Source of the DNA: Pyrrhosoma nymphula
Taxonomy: Eukaryota > Arthropoda > Insecta > Odonata > Coenagrionidae
DNA length: 64,000 nucleotides
Direction: 5' to 3'
Assembly (NCBI GenBank): GCA_963573305.1
Contig: OY754327.1
Span: 178,196,386-178,260,385 of the forward strand
The position numbers and the translations under genes were made by a program. Below, in pieces: positions 22,262 through 33,854 of the stretch. Every line of letters starts with the position of its first letter. The stretch's first letter is position 1. A model generated the notes under the pieces. The model saw nothing but the letters and a program-made list of their open reading frames with translations. It was not told the DNA's origin and ran no database searches.

Positions 22262-25200
22262 TTAAATTGAGTGGTAGATATTTATATCTTTTAAAAACCC
22301 GATTACGTGATTAAGTCGGTCAGCGTTATCACCAAAATCGTATTTAAGATTTCCCCTTAGGCCGAAAAGATTGCGAGCTTCTTGGTAGTTAACACACTCC
22401 GTCATGATGTGTTGCACTGTCTGAAGCTTATCGCATGTATCACAGTGGGGGGGTATCTTATTTTCCGTGAGTAGGAAAGAATGGGTCAAGGCGCAGTGGC
22501 CTATCCGCAAACGGGCAATAATAACTTCTTCCCTCCGATTACCTCGGACTGAAGAAGGCCAAGCCAGAGTGTCAGCTTTTATCCTACGCACCTTGTTTCC
22601 CTCCATACAACTCCAAGTTTCATTCCACTGCTTAGTGGCGATCCGTCGAAGCATGGACTTGACATCTTCCGATAAAACCAAGTCCAAGACGGGTTCCGGG
22701 TTTTCCAACGCCTCTTTTGCCGCTCTATCTGCTTTTTCATTACCTGAAATGCCTACGTGGCCAGGAATCCAAACAAAAAGGATTTGGATTCCTTTTTGAG
22801 TAAGGGATGAGAGGACAAAATTTATTTCCTGAATAATAGGATGGTCTGAGTACATGGCTGATATGGCTTTCAAACAGCTTAAGGAATCAGAACAGATTAG
22901 GAAAGATCCTTGACTGCCCTTAATATTACATAAAGCCATTTTTATGGCGAACAGTTCTGCGTTAAATACACTATAGAGTGGACTTAGCCTCGTATTAAGG
23001 ACGCCGTGATGTACGGATGCCACTGCAGCCCCACACGCGAGATCTGACTTGGACCCATCAGTGTAAACAGGTATGAAGCTGGGATGAGCTTCTAGAAGTC
23101 CCTTGAACATCTGCCTGTATTCAATAGGGGTCGTTAATTGTTTGCAGTATTTTTGTAAACAGAGGTTTACGTTAGGCAGGGGCATTAGCCAGGGTGGTTG
23201 GTTACAGTATTTAACCTGATGCACTTTGGGCAGTGACATGCCCACTTCTTCAATAAAATCTCTAAAACGTACTCCAAGTGGACGTGTGGCCCGTTGCCTT
23301 CGATTAAAAACATTTATAAACCGAGGTTTAAAAACTATATCAAAGCAGGGGTGCGTTTTCATCGATAAAATCTTTGCTACATAGTTACTCATTAAAATTT
23401 TCCTTCGCGAGGCCAAAGGTACCTCCCCTGAGTCCGAGTAGATACTCGGAACGGGTGATGTCCGGAAGGCACCAATGGCTAGTCGGAGTCCGGTGTTGTG
23501 CACGGTATTCAAGGGTTTCAAATAAGATTCTCTTCCAGCAGAGTATACCACGGACCCGTAGTCCAGTTTTGACCTCACCAGTGAACGGTATAATAAAAGC
23601 TTCATGGAGCGGTCTGCGCCCCATGTCGAATGGCTTAAAAATTTAAAAATGTTTAAAATCTTTTGGCATGCGTTCTTAGTGTGTAGAATGTGATCTCGCC
23701 AGTTAAGTTTCTTATCTAAATAAAGGCCGAGGAAACGATGGGATTCCACAAACGATAAGACCTTGTCTCCAAGCCTTAAGGTTGGACTAGGATAGATTCC
23801 CCTCAGCCTGTGGAAATGCAGGCATTTCGTTTTTTCTTCAGAAAAACGGAGACCATTTGCAAGGGACCAGTCTTGTAGGCGGTTTAGGGTAATTTGGACC
23901 TGCCTCTCAGCCGTTGACAATTTCGATGACCTGCAAAAAATCGCCAGGTCGTCGACGAAGAGTGAGGCCGTTACGGGCGATTGAACGCATTTTGCAATGC
24001 TGTTAATTGCGATAGCAAAAAGTGTAACGCTAAGGACCGCACCTTGAGGAACTCCGTTCTCCAGTAGGTATGGTTGGGAGACGGTATTTCCTATTCGGAC
24101 TCTGAAGGAACGCCTATTTAAAAAGTTACACACGAATATGGGTAGATTGCCCTTAAAACCCCAGTCGTGTAATGACTGTAAGATTACATGTCTCCACGTT
24201 GTGTCGTATGCTTTTTCAATGTCGAAAAAAACCGCGATTACGTGCTGTCTAAGGAGAAATGCCTCCTGAATGAAGGCCTCGATTCTCACCAGGTGGTCGA
24301 CAGTAGACCTGCCACGTCGAAAGCCACACTGGATATTCGATAGGAGTTTGCGGCTTTCAAGGCACCACACTAGCCGTTTGTTTACCAATCTTTCCATCAG
24401 TTTGCATAAACAACTCGTTAAGGATATTGGGCGATAGTTAGAGGGGAGAGATTTGTCCTTTCCCTGCTTGGGGATCGGAACGATAATGGATTCTCGCCAG
24501 CTCTCCGGAAATACCTGCTCCGACCACACTTGGTTGAGTGTGGCAAGTAGTTCTGGCAACGAAGAGTGAGGGAGAATTCGCAAGAAAGAATTATGTATTA
24601 AGTCACTCCCAGGTGAGGTGTCTTTAGCGCTTTCTATGGCCGATTTCAACTCCCACATTGTGAAGGGGTTATTGTAAGAGTCGGAGTTCTTAACGTCATA
24701 GAAATTAAGACGCCTTCTTTCGGCTCTGAATTTAAGGCTTTTAAATGATGGATGGTACCTGTCACTGGCGCTAATAGCGGCATAGTGTTCACCGAAGGCT
24801 TCCGCAATATCGATAGGGGATGAAAGAATGGATCCATTTAGTTTTAGCCCTGAGACCGGAGAGAAATTGCGTTTGACCATCACGGGTTTTATTTTATTAC
24901 AGACCTGTGTAGAAGGCGTTCGATGGTTAATACTGGAAACGTACTTCGTCCACGATCTCTTCTTTGCTTCTCTAACGACCTGCCGGGCCTTAGCTCGCAG
25001 TCGTCTGAAAGCTGCAAGGTTAGTAGAGGTAGGAAATTTGCTAAAAATACGCAGCGCCTTTTTACGCTTGCGGATGACATCGGCGCATTCCTCGTTCCAC
25101 CATGGAACTGGAGGGCGGCGCGGGGTGCCGGTGGTTGACGGTACGCTACCTTCCGCGGCTTCAAAGATAGCTTTCGTAAGACACTCTACATTGTTCCGCG

Positions 25201-25960
25201 CTGACTTACTGTCAGAGAATTTGAAATGTAACTTACGTTTAAAATCAAACCAGTCGGCTTTCTTTAGAAGCCATGTTTGAGGGGCATTAAAACAACACGC
25301 ATTGCCCGTTTTACTAATTAATAGGGGGAAATGGTCGCTGCCGCAGAGATCATCAATGACCGACATTGCAAAGAGAGGGGCTATGGACTCTGTACTAATC
25401 CATAAATCTATAGAGGAATATCCTCCGTTAAAAACGTTAAAATGGGTTTTTTCCTGATCGTTTAATAAAATCAAGTTAAAATCGTTTAAAAATATTTCTA
25501 AAAGACGCACTCGGCCATTAAAATCACGCATACTATCTCCCCATAGGGTGCTGTGTGCGTTAAAGTCGCCCAATAAGACGAAAGGCCTAGGAAGCTGGTT
25601 GACTAGATTTTCTAGGTTTTCTTTATTTACTGGCATCCACTCAGGGAGATACAAATTACAAAATGTAATGACCTCCGGAGTAGCGATGGTGACTGCTGCG
25701 GCTTGAAACGGTGTCTGCAGGTCCACCCGAGAGGTGTAAAGGGCCTCTCGGACGAACACAGCAACCCCTCCGCGAGCTCTGTCTCCGCCAAGATCGTCTT
25801 TCCTTTCTAATTTATAACCTCTTAACTTCACTTTGTCGCAAGCTTTAAAATGGGTCTCTTGTAAAAACAGGCAATCAGGTTTTAAATTATTTACCAGGAG
25901 TTTCACCTCCTCTCAGTGGGAGTAAAAACCATTGCAATTCCATTGCAAAAATAAGGCCAT
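22262..25960 (-). pseudogene. copy E ORF2: EN-RT-RNase H with a single nonsense codon
   Basis: The start ATG is complementary to 25958-25960 (ALFLQWNCNGFY). One TGA at 25913-25915 interrupts codon 16, where copy F has Lys. After that about 1,214 codons are open. Domains in order: EN (FLQETHFKA; LLGDFNAHS; GSDHFPLL), RT (YRPISLTS; DIEKAYDTTW; GVPQGAVLSV; FVDD near 23950-23960), RNase H (YTDGSKSDLA; AELFAIKMA; CSDSLSCL; WIPGHVGISGNEKAD) and a terminal finger (CDTCDKLQTVQHIMTEC). I-clade architecture. This is the least damaged ORF2 in the window. With the early stop it cannot be made from its normal start unless there is readthrough or internal initiation. Confidence 0.92.
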
Positions 25961-26038
25961 TGAAATTGTAAGAAAAAATAAATAAATAAATAAAATAAAA
26001 TAAAAGTAATAGGATCAAAAATTAGCTAAAATGCTATA

Positions 26039-27258
26039 CTATCTTTTGATTTTAGCTTTTGGCTTATTTTTACTGCGAACCTGGAGAACTTCTTCCTCAG
26101 TTGGACTGAAGTCCTCTTCCATAGCTTCTGCACGGGAGAGTGAGTTCTCCCGAGATTGATTTGGTGAGGGCGTTTTTTCGCGCCTCTGAATGTAAACTTT
26201 CTTTGGCGAACCGCCATTTCCCATTTTAAGGTTCGCATTCTTTGGGGCAGCAGGTTTTGCATCGGCTTTCGCTTCTGCGTTTTCTTTTGGCCCCTTAGGA
26301 GCAGGGGGAGGATTCTTTTCCTGTTCTTTTTTATTACACAACTCTTTTCCGGTCTCAACATTTTCCATTTCTGTTATTTCAGTGGGTTCAGTTTGTGTAC
26401 TGATGGTTGACGTTGGCTTGGAGACCACCGAGGCAAACGAACGGCTGAAGCTTGGTGGAGCAAGGGTCTTGTATTTTAGCGGGCCTCAAAGTAGGATATC
26501 TTCTCTATGGTCTTGATTTCCATAATCTTTCTTTCCTCTTGGACTTTTGGGCAGTCGCGAGCGTAAACCGGGTGAGGACCCTCGCAACTGATACAAAGTG
26601 GAGCTGATGAACATTCTCCTTCATGTATATCCTTTCCACAGCGAGGGCAGGTAGCCTTACCTTCGCATCTTGTGGCCATGTGCCCGTATCTTTGGCACTG
26701 AAAGCACCACATAGGACTTGGAATATATGGTCTTACTGCAACTTTCTCGAAACCGACATTTACTTTTTCAGGAAGCTTATCCAAGTTGAAAGTTAGCACA
26801 ACAGAAGTGGTTTTGATTGTTTCTCCATTCTTTTTGGTTGTGAGTCTGCGACAGAAGGTAACCCCTTGCGAAGCCATCTCCTGCGTTATCTCTTCGACAT
26901 CTACATATAAAAGATCGTAATGGGATATTATTCCCTTACACGTATTTAGGGTTTTGTGTAAGCTCACTTGAACGGGCATCGTGTGCAACTGAACCATTCC
27001 CAACACTCTATCGCTTTGCTTCTCATTTGCGGTCTCTATAAGATTAGTGCCATCACGGAGTTTCTTCACTGACCTCAATTCGCTCGCTACATAAGCTGTC
27101 AAGGCTCTGTGTATCAGAAAAGGTGAGACTTTCTTAAAAGACTCACCCTCTCTTGTGCACTTCATCGTTAAATAGCGCTTACATGCGCAAAAAGCACAGT
27201 CTCCCTCACCCGTGTCCGGGCGAGGTCTTTTAGTTGGAGGAAGGTTTTCTTCACCCAT
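26039..27258 (-). pseudogene. copy E ORF1: CCHC nucleic-acid-binding protein, frameshifted
   Basis: The ATG is complementary to 27256-27258 (MGEENLPPTKRPRP). The first 260 codons are open and carry an RRM-like middle and three CCHC-type knuckles (CFQCQRYGHMATRC, CPRCGKDIHEGEC, CISCEGPHPVYARDC, about 26540-26710). At 26476-26478 the frame hits a stop. The rest (about 26039-26470) continues in another frame and matches copy F in its KTPSP and acidic AMEED tail. A one-base loss near 26477 explains both. Like the I-factor ORF1, it would bind element RNA. ORF2 begins about 80 bp downstream. Confidence 0.9.
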
Positions 27259-27288
27259 TCACTTTGAAACTTCGTCCCCCGGGCTCCT

Positions 27289-27893
27289 TGGGATACACCT
27301 GACTGCTAATATGACATGGGAAAAGCAGGTTGAGGAACAATCAGCAAGTTAAATTCAAGCTACTATCTATTCAGACAACTGAGTTACACAACAGGCATTG
27401 ATTTCCTATTAAAACTATATTATGCTGAATTACATACTAGGGTGTTGCAAAGTATACTGTTCTGGGAGCATCCCATCACCTTGACGAAATATTTATCATG
27501 CAAAAACGAATAATTAGAATTATCTCTTTCCATCGAATAAAATCTACCTCCAAGCCGATTTTCCAATGCTTAAAAGTCCTTCCACTCCCATGCATATATT
27601 TATACCAATTCATTTAACATGTGAAAAAAAACTGATTTCAGTTCTCCACAAATTCTGATCTTCATGATTATGAAAAATGAAGAAAAAACGATCTTCATTG
27701 TTTCTATCTAAGAACCAAAAGGTTGAAATGTGGACCACAGGAAATGGGAATTAGAGTATATAATAAATTGCCTGTTGAACTAAAAAAATTACTAAGTACC
27801 AGCCTCCTCAAGGCTAAACTGAAAGAGTTTTTCCTTAGAAAAATGTTTTACTCTGTCACGGAGGACGAGGAAAAACTTAAATGTTTTGTGTAA
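27289..27893 (+). pseudogene. CR1-like LINE ORF2 C-terminus (composite repeat, copy 1)
   Basis: The same sequence as 52938-53540, with small differences. It begins within the post-RT region (the TANMTW motif) at the junction with LINE E and ends with the conserved C-terminal block (GIRVYNKLPVELKK ... KCFV). Stops and frameshifts are frequent. The gypsy A gag starts about 50 bp later, in the same arrangement as in copy 2. Confidence 0.85.
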
Positions 27894-27945
27894 AGTAATT
27901 TTCTACGTCTTCCATTGTGAACGTACACGTTGGCACGCAACCAAA

Positions 27946-28730
27946 ATGAGTGATCCAGTAGGAAGTTGTGTGAAAGTTTTCGGGGATATCGGGACTATGC
28001 CCGAATTCGATACAAAGGGTGATTGGAATATGTATCATGAACGCTTGGAAATGTATTTTCTCGCCAATGATATTGAGAAGGAGCGTAAAGTGGCGGTGTT
28101 GTTGACGGTTATTGGTGAAGAGGCTTTCAGAACTGTACGTAACTTATGTGATCCAGTATCTCCAACAACAAAAACTTATGAGCAGTTATGTTCGATTTTG
28201 AAAAATAAGTGTTCACCCTTTGTGTTGCTTTTTCGTAAACGGATAGTTTTACAAACTACAACAAAATTCGCAAGAGTCGGTCGTGGGGTGGTTTGTACGT
28301 TTAAAACAACAGGCAATGGACTGAAAATTAGGTAACGAGCTACATAACATTTTAAAGGATAAATTCACTTCTGGACTTATACCTGGGCCTATTCTGGACA
28401 GAATTTGCGAGGAAGATGAAACTAAAACTCTACAACAAATCATAGACATCGCTGTAAAGAAGGGAGGCAGTATGAAAGAGTGAAAACTTTCGGAAGGTAG
28501 GGTAACTACGTTAGGTTTTGTGGAGAAAAATGAAGCTGGGGTACAAGTCACAGGTAATAATTCTTCAAAAAAACTGGTGAAATTTGCTAGGGTTTGTTAT
28601 GCTTGTGGTGAAGCTAATCATGATTTTGTAAAATGTAAGTATAAGGCATATAAATGTAAGAAGTGTGGTAAAATAGGTCACTTGGCTAAGGCTTGTAGGG
28701 TGACTTATGGTAAAGCTACTAATTTCGTTA
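27946..28730 (+). pseudogene. gypsy A gag, copy 1 (interrupted by LINE F)
   Basis: Ty3/gypsy-type Gag starting at ATG 27946 (MSDPVGSCVKVFG). The capsid-like region is open to about 28335 and then shifts frame. A second frame (28520-28730) holds two CCHC knuckles (CYACGEANHDFVKC and CKKCGKIGHLAKAC), both with all zinc ligands. LINE F interrupts it at 28730, and the remaining codons continue at 34350-34437. No 5' LTR is visible upstream. The TTGGCACGCAACCAA just before the ATG could be a worn primer-binding site, but the CR1-like remnant sits where an LTR should be. Confidence 0.85.
28722..28730 (+). repeat. 9-bp target-site duplication of LINE F, left copy
   Basis: ATTTCGTTA, repeated at 34350-34358. 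Element copy 2 at about 54390-54400 shows the uninterrupted target sequence. Confidence 0.88.
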
Positions 28731-28755
28731 TTAGTAGTAGTAGTAGGTTTAACAG

Positions 28756-28784
28756 GTGCGTCGACAGCTAAGGTCATTTTGCAC
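28756..28784 (-). promoter_or_regulatory. 3'-terminal hairpin of LINE copy F
   Basis: GTGC/GCAC stem with GGTCAT in the loop. The same place relative to the tail as in B-E. Confidence 0.5.
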
Positions 28785-28915
28785 AGCTCGCAACCTAATT
28801 CAAGACAATAAAAATTTATCGGAAGTGGAATTCAATATTTATTTACTAAGAATTAAATTTTTTGATATCAGAGAAGGAATAAAATAAATCGTGTTTCCCA
28901 TTAAATAATTAGATT

Positions 28916-31900
28916 TTAAAGTGCCTTAAATATGTCAACAGATTTTAAAAATTCGACTACGCGACCGAGGGCAATAGGGTTATTGCCGAGAACTTGTTCT
29001 AGCCCACCACTAATCTGATATCTTTCTCGGAGAGCTCGGTACCTTTCACCAGCAGTTAATGTGTGTCTTACACTCAATGGGCAGTCGCATTCATCACAGC
29101 GAGGTGGGACCTTCTCTTCGGCGAAGAGGTATGAGTGGGTCAGGGCACAGTGCCCTATTCTCAGTCGCGTGATGACAACTTCCTTCCTACGACAGCTCCT
29201 GACGGAAGAGGCCCACTCCTGCGTATCTGCTTTCAGGCAGCCCAATTTATTTCCCACTTGGCTCCTCCACGAGTCCTTCCACCTCTGTGCACATATATTT
29301 TTTAGGGTACACTTAAGGTCCTCTGCCGGTACCAGGAAAGAAAAGGCTTCGAGGTCGTTCAAAGCTTATTTCGCCGCTGAGTCAGCCTTCTCGTTTCCGT
29401 CTATTCCCACATGCCCAGGAGCCCATGAGAAGCTTACTCTTATTCCCTTTTTATTAAGAGAAAGAAGGGCATTATGTATATCCTGAACGATAGGACTGAG
29501 TGGGGAAAAGTCTGAAACTGCTTTCAATGCGCTTAAAGAGTCTGTGCAGATTATAAAAGACTTATTACAGCCATGTATGCCGTGGATAGCCATCTTTATA
29601 GCGAACAGTTCCGCTGTGTAAACACTACACAGCGGACTGAGCTTCGCCTTCAAGACTCCGTGGTTAGGGGAGTATACTGCGCACGCACAGGCTGAATTGG
29701 ACTTTGATCCATCCGTATATATAGGGATGGTATCCGGGTGGGAATTCAGCATTTCCTTGAACATTACCTGGTATTCTGAATCGATGGTGGAGGATTTTTG
29801 TAACTTGCTCAGTTCAAGGTAAATATCTGGCCGTGGTATATTCCATGGAGCTTGCTTGGAATAACCTACCGGGTATACTTCCGGAAGAGAGAAATTATTC
29901 TCTTCGATAAAATTGTTAAAACGAACGCTTAAAGGGCGAGTGGCCCTTCTCCGTCCATTAAAATTGTCTAAAAATCTAGGGTTAAAAACAATATCGTAAC
30001 ATGGATGCTTTGTCATTGATAAAAGTTTTGCCACGTAGGAGCACATCAGCATGCTCCTGCGGACATACAGAGGGGGCTCTCCGGCGTCAGGATAAATGCT
30101 CAGAACCGGACTGGTCCTGAAAGCACCGGTGGCCAGCCGCAATCCAGCATTGTGAACCGTTGTCAAAGGCCTCAGGTACGACTTTGTCATTGATAAAAGT
30201 TTTGCCACGTAGGAGCACATCCGGAGGAGTAGACGAAAGAGCCTTAGTCCAGACGATATCTAATGAGGGCACGGTACAGCAAAAGCATCGTGGTGCGATC
30301 TGCACCCCATTTCGAGTAGGTTAAAACTTTTAAAATATTTAAGGCCTGACGGCATCTTTCACTTAACAGTCGTACATGTTCCCGCCAGTTAAGTCGGTAA
30401 TCAAATATCATACCGAGGAAACGTATTGACTCCACATATGGAAGGATTCTTCCACCCAAGCGCAGAGGTGGTGGAACATGATATCCCCGTTTTCGGTGAA
30501 AGTGAACGCATTTCGTCTTCTCAGCTGAGAAACGGAAGCCATTGCTGCGAGACCATTCATCCAGTTTATTTAGCGTCAGTTGTATAATTCTGGTTGCACT
30601 GACGAGTTTGGACGACCGGCAGAAAATAGCCAGGTCATCACCAAACAATGATCCCATTACCGGAGCCTTAATACAATCCACGACATCATTGATGGCGATT
30701 GCAAAGAGAGTGACACTTAAAACGGAGCCCTGGGGTACTCCGTTTTTCTGCGTGTAAAACTGTGACAGACTCTTCCCCACTCTCACTTTAAATACCCGGT
30801 CCGTTAAAAAGCTTTTAATAAAAATGGGTAAGTTGCCCCTAAAACCCCAACTGTGCAGCGTCTTTAAAATTTTGTGCCGCCAGACCCTATCGTATGCCTT
30901 CTCCAGATCGAAGAAGACAGTGACGACATGTTGGCGCAAAAGAAAGGCTTCCTGGATGAAATTATCCGCTCGGACGAGATGGTCAATTGTCGATCTTCCC
31001 CGCCGAAAACCACACTGGATGTTAGCAAGTAAGTTCCGCCGCTCCAACCACCAAACGAGCCGGCGATTGACCATTCTTTCCATGACCTTACACAGGCAGC
31101 TGGTAAGAGAGATGGGTCTATAGTTGTTTGCATTAATCCTTTCCTTTCCTGGCTTTAGAATAGGGACGATTGCAGACTTCCGCCAGGATTGTGGGACAGT
31201 ACCCTCCACCCAGAGTTGGTTGAGGGTGTGGAGGACTTCCGACAATGCGGCCCCGGGAAGATTCCGGATGAACGCATTGTGGACGCCATCCATTACTGAT
31301 GAGGAGTCCCGGGAGTCCGCAATCGCGGATGTCAGCTCCCACATAGTGAAGCATTCGTTGTAGGCAGCAATAGGACGCGTACCATTAAAGTTAAAATTCA
31401 GAGCGGCAGCCTAGGATCGATCTTTAATCGCTCTGAACGCTGCATCATAGTTGACGTTACCGCAGGTCTTCGCGAGTAAACGACCAAACACTTCACATAT
31501 TTCCGGCTGGGAGGTCACTATCCGGTCATCGACCTTCAATATCGAAGCGCCGTGTTCCTGACGAGAGCCGCAGATGCTACGCACCTTCTTCCAGACCTGT
31601 GCAAGTGGGGTTCTGTTATTTACGCCGGACACAAATTCCATCCAGGAAGCCTTCTTTGCCTACTTCACGACTTGCCGAGATTTTGCCCTCAAACGTCGGA
31701 AAGAGGCCAGATTTGTTGCCGTTGGATATTTGCTAAAAATGCGCAATGCTCTCTTGCGCAATCTAATTGCATTGGCGCACTCCTCGGTCCACCACGGGCC
31801 GACGAGCGTGTCCTGAAGACCGCCTTATGCTGCAACTTGCAGCCTCAACTATTGATGATGTCAACACTTCGACGTTCCGTGCTGCGTCAATAGTGGCATC

Positions 31901-32647
31901 GTGTTTAAAATTGAAATGTTTTCTAAAAGTCGGCCAATCCGCTTTCCGGGTGATCCAGTTTCTTGGGGTGGTGAAAGTGATATTAAAACTGCCCTCCTTG
32001 CGAATGACGATGGGAAAGTGATCGCTTCCACATAGGTCTGTATATACCGACATTCGACATTTCGTCATTAAACTGCTAGTACACAAACAAAGGTCGATGG
32101 ATGATAATTCTCCATTAAAACTGTTAAAACGAGTTTTTTCCTCGGTATTTAGCAAAAACAGATTAAAATTGTCGATAAAATTTGATAAAATCCGCCCTCT
32201 CCTGTTGCGCTGTCCCCTGGAGCTTCCCCACATACGGTCATGGGCATTGAAATCACCTAAAAGAATAAAAGGTTTTGGTAGCTGACGGACAAGATTCTCT
32301 AGGTTGCGTTCAGTGACAGGTGCTCCCTCTGGAAGATAAACGTTGCACAACGTTATGGGTTCCGGGGAGTGCACGGTCACAGCTACCGCTTGAAACGGCG
32401 TGTTCAGTTGCACCCGAGAGGTGTATAGGTCCTCTCGGGTGGCAACTGCCACTCCACCTTGGGCCCGGAGGCCACTGGTGTCCTCATATCTAAAAACGTT
32501 AAAATGTTTTAAAATACCCTTGTCCGTCGTTTTAAAATGCGTCTCTTGAAGACAGATGCAGGGCTGATTAAAATCGCGAATTAAAATATTCAGCTCCTCC
32601 TTATGACGATAAAAACCATTACAGTTCCACTGTGGTATAAAATTCAT
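28916..32647 (-). pseudogene. copy F ORF2: EN-RT-RNase H, several breaks
   Basis: The ATG is complementary to 32645-32647 (MNFIPQWNCNGFYRHKEEL). EN is whole (CLQETHFK; LLGDFNAHD; GSDHFPIV). Breaks: a frameshift near 31800 before the conserved EECA, a TAG near 31657, a TAG near 31411 and a frameshift near 30240. A 40-bp duplicated segment sits at 30182-30221, and a frame change near 29362 falls within late RNase H. RT motifs are present (YRPISLTS; DLEKAYDRVW; GVPQGSVLSV), but the catalytic box reads FGDD (about 30635-30650) where the relatives have FVDD or YVDD. RNase H and the terminal finger (CDECDCPLSVRHTLTAG) are recognisable; the last Cys of the finger is changed. Confidence 0.9.
30182..30221 (-). 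repeat. 40-bp exact duplication inside copy F ORF2
   Basis: Identical to 30008-30047, 134 bp away. It replaces the short RES motif between the RT thumb and the next block, so the protein would repeat the MCSYVAKLLSMTK segment. It looks like a templated insertion at a break or a reverse-transcriptase slip. Confidence 0.9.
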
Positions 32648-32702
32648 TAAAAATATCAAATTTCAAATTTAAAACCTGAAGTCCGTGTGTCCTTCGGGAG
32701 GA

Positions 32703-33854
32703 TCAGCGCCGAAAACGGTGCTTCTTCCCCTTTAGGATATCCGTCTCAGAGATATTCTCATCCTCCTCCATAGCCTCCACTGGAGATGGTGCGCGTACCC
32801 CGGACGGACCGGGGGATGGCGTTTTATCACGCCTCGGGGGCGTGGAGCCAGTGGTTTTTTGCGGGTTCTTCACAGAAGAACCCGCGCTGGTGGATATAGA
32901 ATTTTCCGGCTTTGTGGCCTTATCCGGCTTGGCTGGCTCTTCTTTGTCTGGGCTTTTACTGTCTGCTTTGTCTACTTTTGGGATTTCGTCAGAGATTGTG
33001 CTACTCTGAGTGGTAGCAACGGCAGCAAAAGAACGAGAGAAGGTTGGGGCAATTAGTGTTCGATACTTTTTCCTGGCCTCGAAATATGACACCTTGTGGA
33101 TAGTTTTAATCTCCATGATCTTCTTTTCCTCCTTCATCTTTGGGCAATCACGCGAGTACACTGGATGTGCACCCTCGCAATTGACACAAAGCGGATCGGA
33201 AGTGCACTCATTACCCTCGTGCTTATCCTTGCCACAGCGCGGGCAGGTGGCCTTGCCCTCACATCTGGTAGCGATGTGGCCGAAGTGCTGGCACTGAAAG
33301 CATCGCATAGGGCTGGGGATGAATGGTCGAACGGGAACAGACTCATATCCTACAAAAACCTTGCCGGGGAGTGTGTCACGCGAGAAGGTTAGTATCACAG
33401 ACGTGCTGTTGATGAGCTCACCGTTCCGCTTAATTTTCAGACGACGATAGTCAACAACACCCTGAGAGGCCATTTCTCTCTTAATTTCGTCGTCGTCGAC
33501 GTACAGCAGGTCATAGCTGCTAATCACTCCCCGACTGGTGTTCAAGGTACGGTGCACCTCGACCTTAACCGGGTGGTCATTGAGTTTTTTCATATTTAAC
33601 AATTTCGCACTCTGCTTGTCGTTGGCCGTTACTATCAGTAGTGTACCGTCTCGCAGCTTCTTTGCAGATATTAAATCGCCTGTTACGGCGGACGAGAGGA
33701 CTCTACGAATGAGGAAGGGAGACACCTTTGTAAGGGTCTCACCTTCCTTTGTACTTCTCATAATGAGGTACCGCCTACAGGCGTTCTTATCATTTTCTCC
33801 CCCGCCCGTTACCGGACGGGATTTTTTGGGTGGAGGAAGGTCGTCTTGCTCCAT
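32703..33854 (-). CDS. copy F ORF1: CCHC nucleic-acid-binding protein, intact
   Basis: 383 codons from the ATG complementary to 33852-33854 (MEQDDLPPPKKSRP) to TGA, uninterrupted. An RRM-like central region (about residues 60-190) precedes three CCHC-type knuckles (CFQCQHFGHIATRC, CPRCGKDKHEGNEC, CVNCEGAHPVYSRDC; about residues 190-240). A Ser/Lys/Pro-rich tail with DKTPSPGPS and an acidic AMEEDENIS box follows, ending KKHRFRR. This is the gag-like RNA chaperone of I-clade LINEs. It would form particles with element RNA. ORF2 starts about 55 bp further on, so the two would be read from one RNA. Confidence 0.93.
   Translation of the reverse strand: MEQDDLPPPKKSRPVTGGGENDKNACRRYLIMRSTKEGETLTKVSPFLIRRVLSSAVTGDLISAKKLRDGTLLIVTANDKQSAKLLNMKKLNDHPVKVEVHRTLNTSRGVISSYDLLYVDDDEIKREMASQGVVDYRRLKIKRNGELINSTSVILTFSRDTLPGKVFVGYESVPVRPFIPSPMRCFQCQHFGHIATRCEGKATCPRCGKDKHEGNECTSDPLCVNCEGAHPVYSRDCPKMKEEKKIMEIKTIHKVSYFEARKKYRTLIAPTFSRSFAAVATTQSSTISDEIPKVDKADSKSPDKEEPAKPDKATKPENSISTSAGSSVKNPQKTTGSTPPRRDKTPSPGPSGVRAPSPVEAMEEDENISETDILKGKKHRFRR

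Larger units (their letters stand above)
22056..27288 (-). mobile_element. I-like LINE, copy E (nearly full length)
   Basis: Holds all of ORF1 and ORF2 on the minus strand, with the tail at about 22056-22066 against copy D. Its 5' end, just upstream of ORF1, meets the composite repeat at about 27288; TCCTTGGG is shared at the breakpoint, so the exact base is uncertain. Only two lesions are visible: one frameshift in ORF1 and one nonsense codon in ORF2. No target duplication flanks it. Confidence 0.87.
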
